Assembly: GCA_002011165.2 (NCBI GenBank)
Contig: MTMI02000011.1
Location: forward strand, 123,546-187,545
Length of the DNA stretch: 64,000 nt
Direction of reading: 5' to 3'
DNA from: Candidatus Mnemosynella biddleae
GTDB taxonomy: Archaea > Halobacteriota > Archaeoglobi > Mnemosynellales > Mnemosynellaceae
Shown here: piece after piece, positions 62,760-64,000 of the stretch
How the letters are laid out: each line of letters opens with the position of its first letter
How positions within the stretch are numbered: position 1 is the stretch's first letter
Position numbers and translations under genes: made by a program
Notes under the pieces: model-generated
Told to the model about the DNA's origin: nothing
What the model saw: the letters and a program-made list of their open reading frames with translations, nothing else
Databases searched by the model: none

Positions 62760-63447
62760 CTTCATTTTTTGTCGGAATTTTATCTCTATACGGACATTCC
62801 TTTGGTCTCGCTTCATTTTCAGGACATACTCCGAGGTTGACACCCCGACACCCAATTTTTTTGAGAGCCGGGTAAACTTCTGAGACGCATTTTCTCACTT
62901 TCTCAGCAAGCTCTCTCATCTCTGGAGCACTTCTCACGCATAGTCTCAATCCCAAAAAGTTTATGAGACTCCTGAGATTTACCGTCCAGATATACGTCGT
63001 GTGCCTTGCCATCGGAAGAGCGTATCTCGCGACCTCTCTTGCATCTTTTCTCGAATATCCCATTTCTAAGAGAGCATCGTATAGTTTTGAGTAATTTTGA
63101 ATAGCATCTTCGACAACACTTCTGTAAATGTCCTCTCCTCTTCTTCCGTATTTCTTCAAAATATTCTCAGGAATGTGATAGCTGAGAGAACTCTCGTCGC
63201 AATATCTAGTGCTTCTTGCTGTGTGACTTGCAATTCTATGTTCTAGAAGCTCTCTACTGAGAGCGATACTTATGTCCTTCAATTCAAACGTAAAAACCAT
63301 GTGCTCAAGAGCGCTCCCGTAGTCGTTGTTTACGAGCATTTCAAAGACTTTCTCATTCTCTCCGAGATTCTCATCTGTTGTAATTTTTGAGGCTTCAGCC
63401 ACGAGGTTAACACCATCATGTGTGTATCTAAGAAGTCTTACTTCCAT
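62743..63447 (-). CDS. thyX: Flavin-dependent thymidylate synthase ThyX
   Basis: A 234-residue FAD-dependent enzyme making dTMP with methylene-folate or pterin. The ThyX signature is seen as EHRIASHTARSTRY (about residues 80-93), where glutamate replaces the first Arg of the usual RHRX7S pattern. MARHTTYIWTVNLRSLINFLGLR is the second conserved region. The C-terminus has several cysteines (CRGVNLGVC, CPYRD) that could bind metal. No thyA is seen. Confidence 0.92.
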   Translation of the reverse strand: MEVRLLRYTHDGVNLVAEASKITTDENLGENEKVFEMLVNNDYGSALEHMVFTFELKDISIALSRELLEHRIASHTARSTRYCDESSLSYHIPENILKKYGRRGEDIYRSVVEDAIQNYSKLYDALLEMGYSRKDAREVARYALPMARHTTYIWTVNLRSLINFLGLRLCVRSAPEMRELAEKVRKCVSEVYPALKKIGCRGVNLGVCPENEARPKECPYRDKIPTKNEVRALR

Positions 63448-63558
63448 TCAAGACACCCAAGAAAAAATGTTGTGAGAATCGGGTTTAATTCTTTTGTGTA
63501 TGGTTTTGCATAAACCACGAAAAACTATAAATAGGTGTTTGAAAATTTGAAGAGAATC

Positions 63559-63747
63559 ATGAGGCTAAGTGTCAACCCTATGAGATGTCCACAGAATCAT
63601 AGATGCCCTCTGATAGAACTCTGCCCTGCGGAAGCAATCGAACAGGTAGGATTCTCATTGCCGAAAATAAATGAGGAGAAATGCAAGAAGTGTCTTTTAT
63701 GTGCTAGAAGTTGTCCAAAAGGTGCTGTGATGACGGAGGAGGGTTAA
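63559..63747 (+). CDS. Small ferredoxin-like 4Fe-4S protein
   Basis: A 62-residue protein. A standard cluster motif CKKCLLCARSCPKGA lies in the second half. The first half has C-x5-C-x5-CPAEA (CPQNHRCPLIELCP), an unusual spacing seen in a recognised group of archaeal ferredoxin-like proteins. Start ATG 63559 is preferred: a CTATAAATA box lies about 30 bases upstream and would place transcription close to this ATG; GTG 63535 would lie upstream of the transcript start. Confidence 0.8.
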   Translation: MRLSVNPMRCPQNHRCPLIELCPAEAIEQVGFSLPKINEEKCKKCLLCARSCPKGAVMTEEG

Positions 63748-63775
63748 ACTCTCTTCTAATTTGTTGAAAAAGTGA

Positions 63776-63847
63776 CGGGCTCGCCGGGAATTGAACCCGG
63801 ATCGGAGGTTCCGGAGACCTCTAGGATATCCATTACCCCACGAGCCC
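63776..63847 (-). tRNA. tRNA-Arg (anticodon CCG)
   Basis: The leftward strand folds as a cloverleaf. The 7-bp acceptor stem is GGGCTCG/CGAGCCC; the D arm has GG in its loop; the anticodon stem is GAGGT/ACCTC with loop CTCCGGA, giving anticodon CCG; the variable loop has four bases; the T arm is CCGGG-TTCAATT-CCCGG. The discriminator base is G, and no CCA is encoded. It reads CGG, a codon rarely used in this window. No intron is seen. Confidence 0.95.
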
Positions 63848-64000
63848 TTTTATTTTCCCCACCATTTATTATTTTCTTAAGGATTGTTAAGTTAATTTGT
63901 AGTTGTTATTGTGAACTAATATAAAAGAAACGTACGCGAAATTTCTATCCCCAATCAAACCACTCTTCTCCTCAAAATCTCACCTCAAATTCATCCAAGT

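Noticed and set aside
63972..64000. Possible C-terminal end of a leftward gene (frame reading LDEFEVRF then stop)
   Set aside because: Only eight codons are visible; cannot be told from chance.
1..64000. CRISPR arrays, insertion sequences, inteins and rRNA genes
   Set aside because: No regularly spaced repeats, transposase genes, terminal inverted repeats, intein motifs in nrdD, leuS or other hosts, or rRNA sequence were seen.

Overview
This window is chromosomal DNA from an archaeon, most likely a thermophilic euryarchaeote. Supporting genes are archaeal-type FtsZ, Spt5/NusG, P0/P1-type ribosomal stalk proteins, FEN-1, the archaeal CCA-adding enzyme, archaeal AlaRS and LeuRS, GEK1-type D-aminoacyl-tRNA deacylase, NOG1, UPF0200/UPF0201/HVO_0476-type proteins and 2-phosphoglycerate kinase. 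The last enzyme is known from thermophiles that make cyclic 2,3-diphosphoglycerate. Arginine is coded almost only by AGA/AGG, and Shine-Dalgarno motifs of the GGAGG or GGTGAT type sit a few bases before many starts. The exact lineage cannot be fixed by reading; an Archaeoglobi/Methanomicrobia-like or ANME-related group is possible.

Layout. 1-2.3 kb holds a likely sugar-acid catabolic set: an IlvD/Edd dehydratase, a DapA-superfamily aldolase and a divergent phosphotriesterase-family hydrolase, with a 12-bp palindrome between the divergent promoters. 2.3-8.8 kb carries 2-phosphoglycerate kinase and then a cell-division, secretion, transcription and ribosome run: dtdA-ftsZ-secE-spt5-rpl11-rpl1-rpl10-rpl12. 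A structured leader precedes rpl1 and looks like an L1 autoregulatory site. 8.8-15.4 kb holds an FAD dehydrogenase, an MJ0936-like phosphodiesterase, alaS, thrC and a YbjQ-family gene coupled to an unlisted small membrane ORF.

15.5-32 kb is a visibly more A+T-rich surface-glycan island. A rightward set has glycosyltransferases, a radical-SAM/SPASM protein, an SDR epimerase, a sugar nucleotidyltransferase and a Wzx-like flippase. A leftward set has two glycosyltransferases, an HprK-like ATPase and a nucleotidyltransferase-thymidylate-kinase fusion. The long gene-poor stretches, at 17.6-18.3 and 24.5-24.9 kb, are inside this island.

32-49.3 kb returns to densely packed housekeeping genes. These include pncB, fen, a presenilin-like membrane protease with a divergent leaderless promoter, nog1, a CBS-HTH regulator, hisE, and a CBS/ParB-like protein that may be a serine kinase. 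A DUF2178-DUF2178-XRE operon with a clear palindromic operator follows, then pcm, a small metal/ion set (VIT-like transporter, PhoU/TrkA-C protein, DtxR regulator) and nrdD-nrdG. nrdG appears frameshifted at a C5/G5 run.

49.3-50.1 kb holds a hicAB toxin-antitoxin module bracketed by a perfect 68-bp direct repeat. The repeat carries the divergent promoter/operator between nrdD and an HTH gene, so the insertion appears to have duplicated that promoter. The rest holds a HhH-glycosylase-like protein, an AAA ATPase, thpR, cca, an HDAC-family protein with a TPP enzyme, an adenosine-specific kinase, leuS, a PAC2-family protein ending in an HbYX-like motif, a DUF473 protein, an MBL-fold protein, thyX, a small ferredoxin and tRNA-Arg(CCG).
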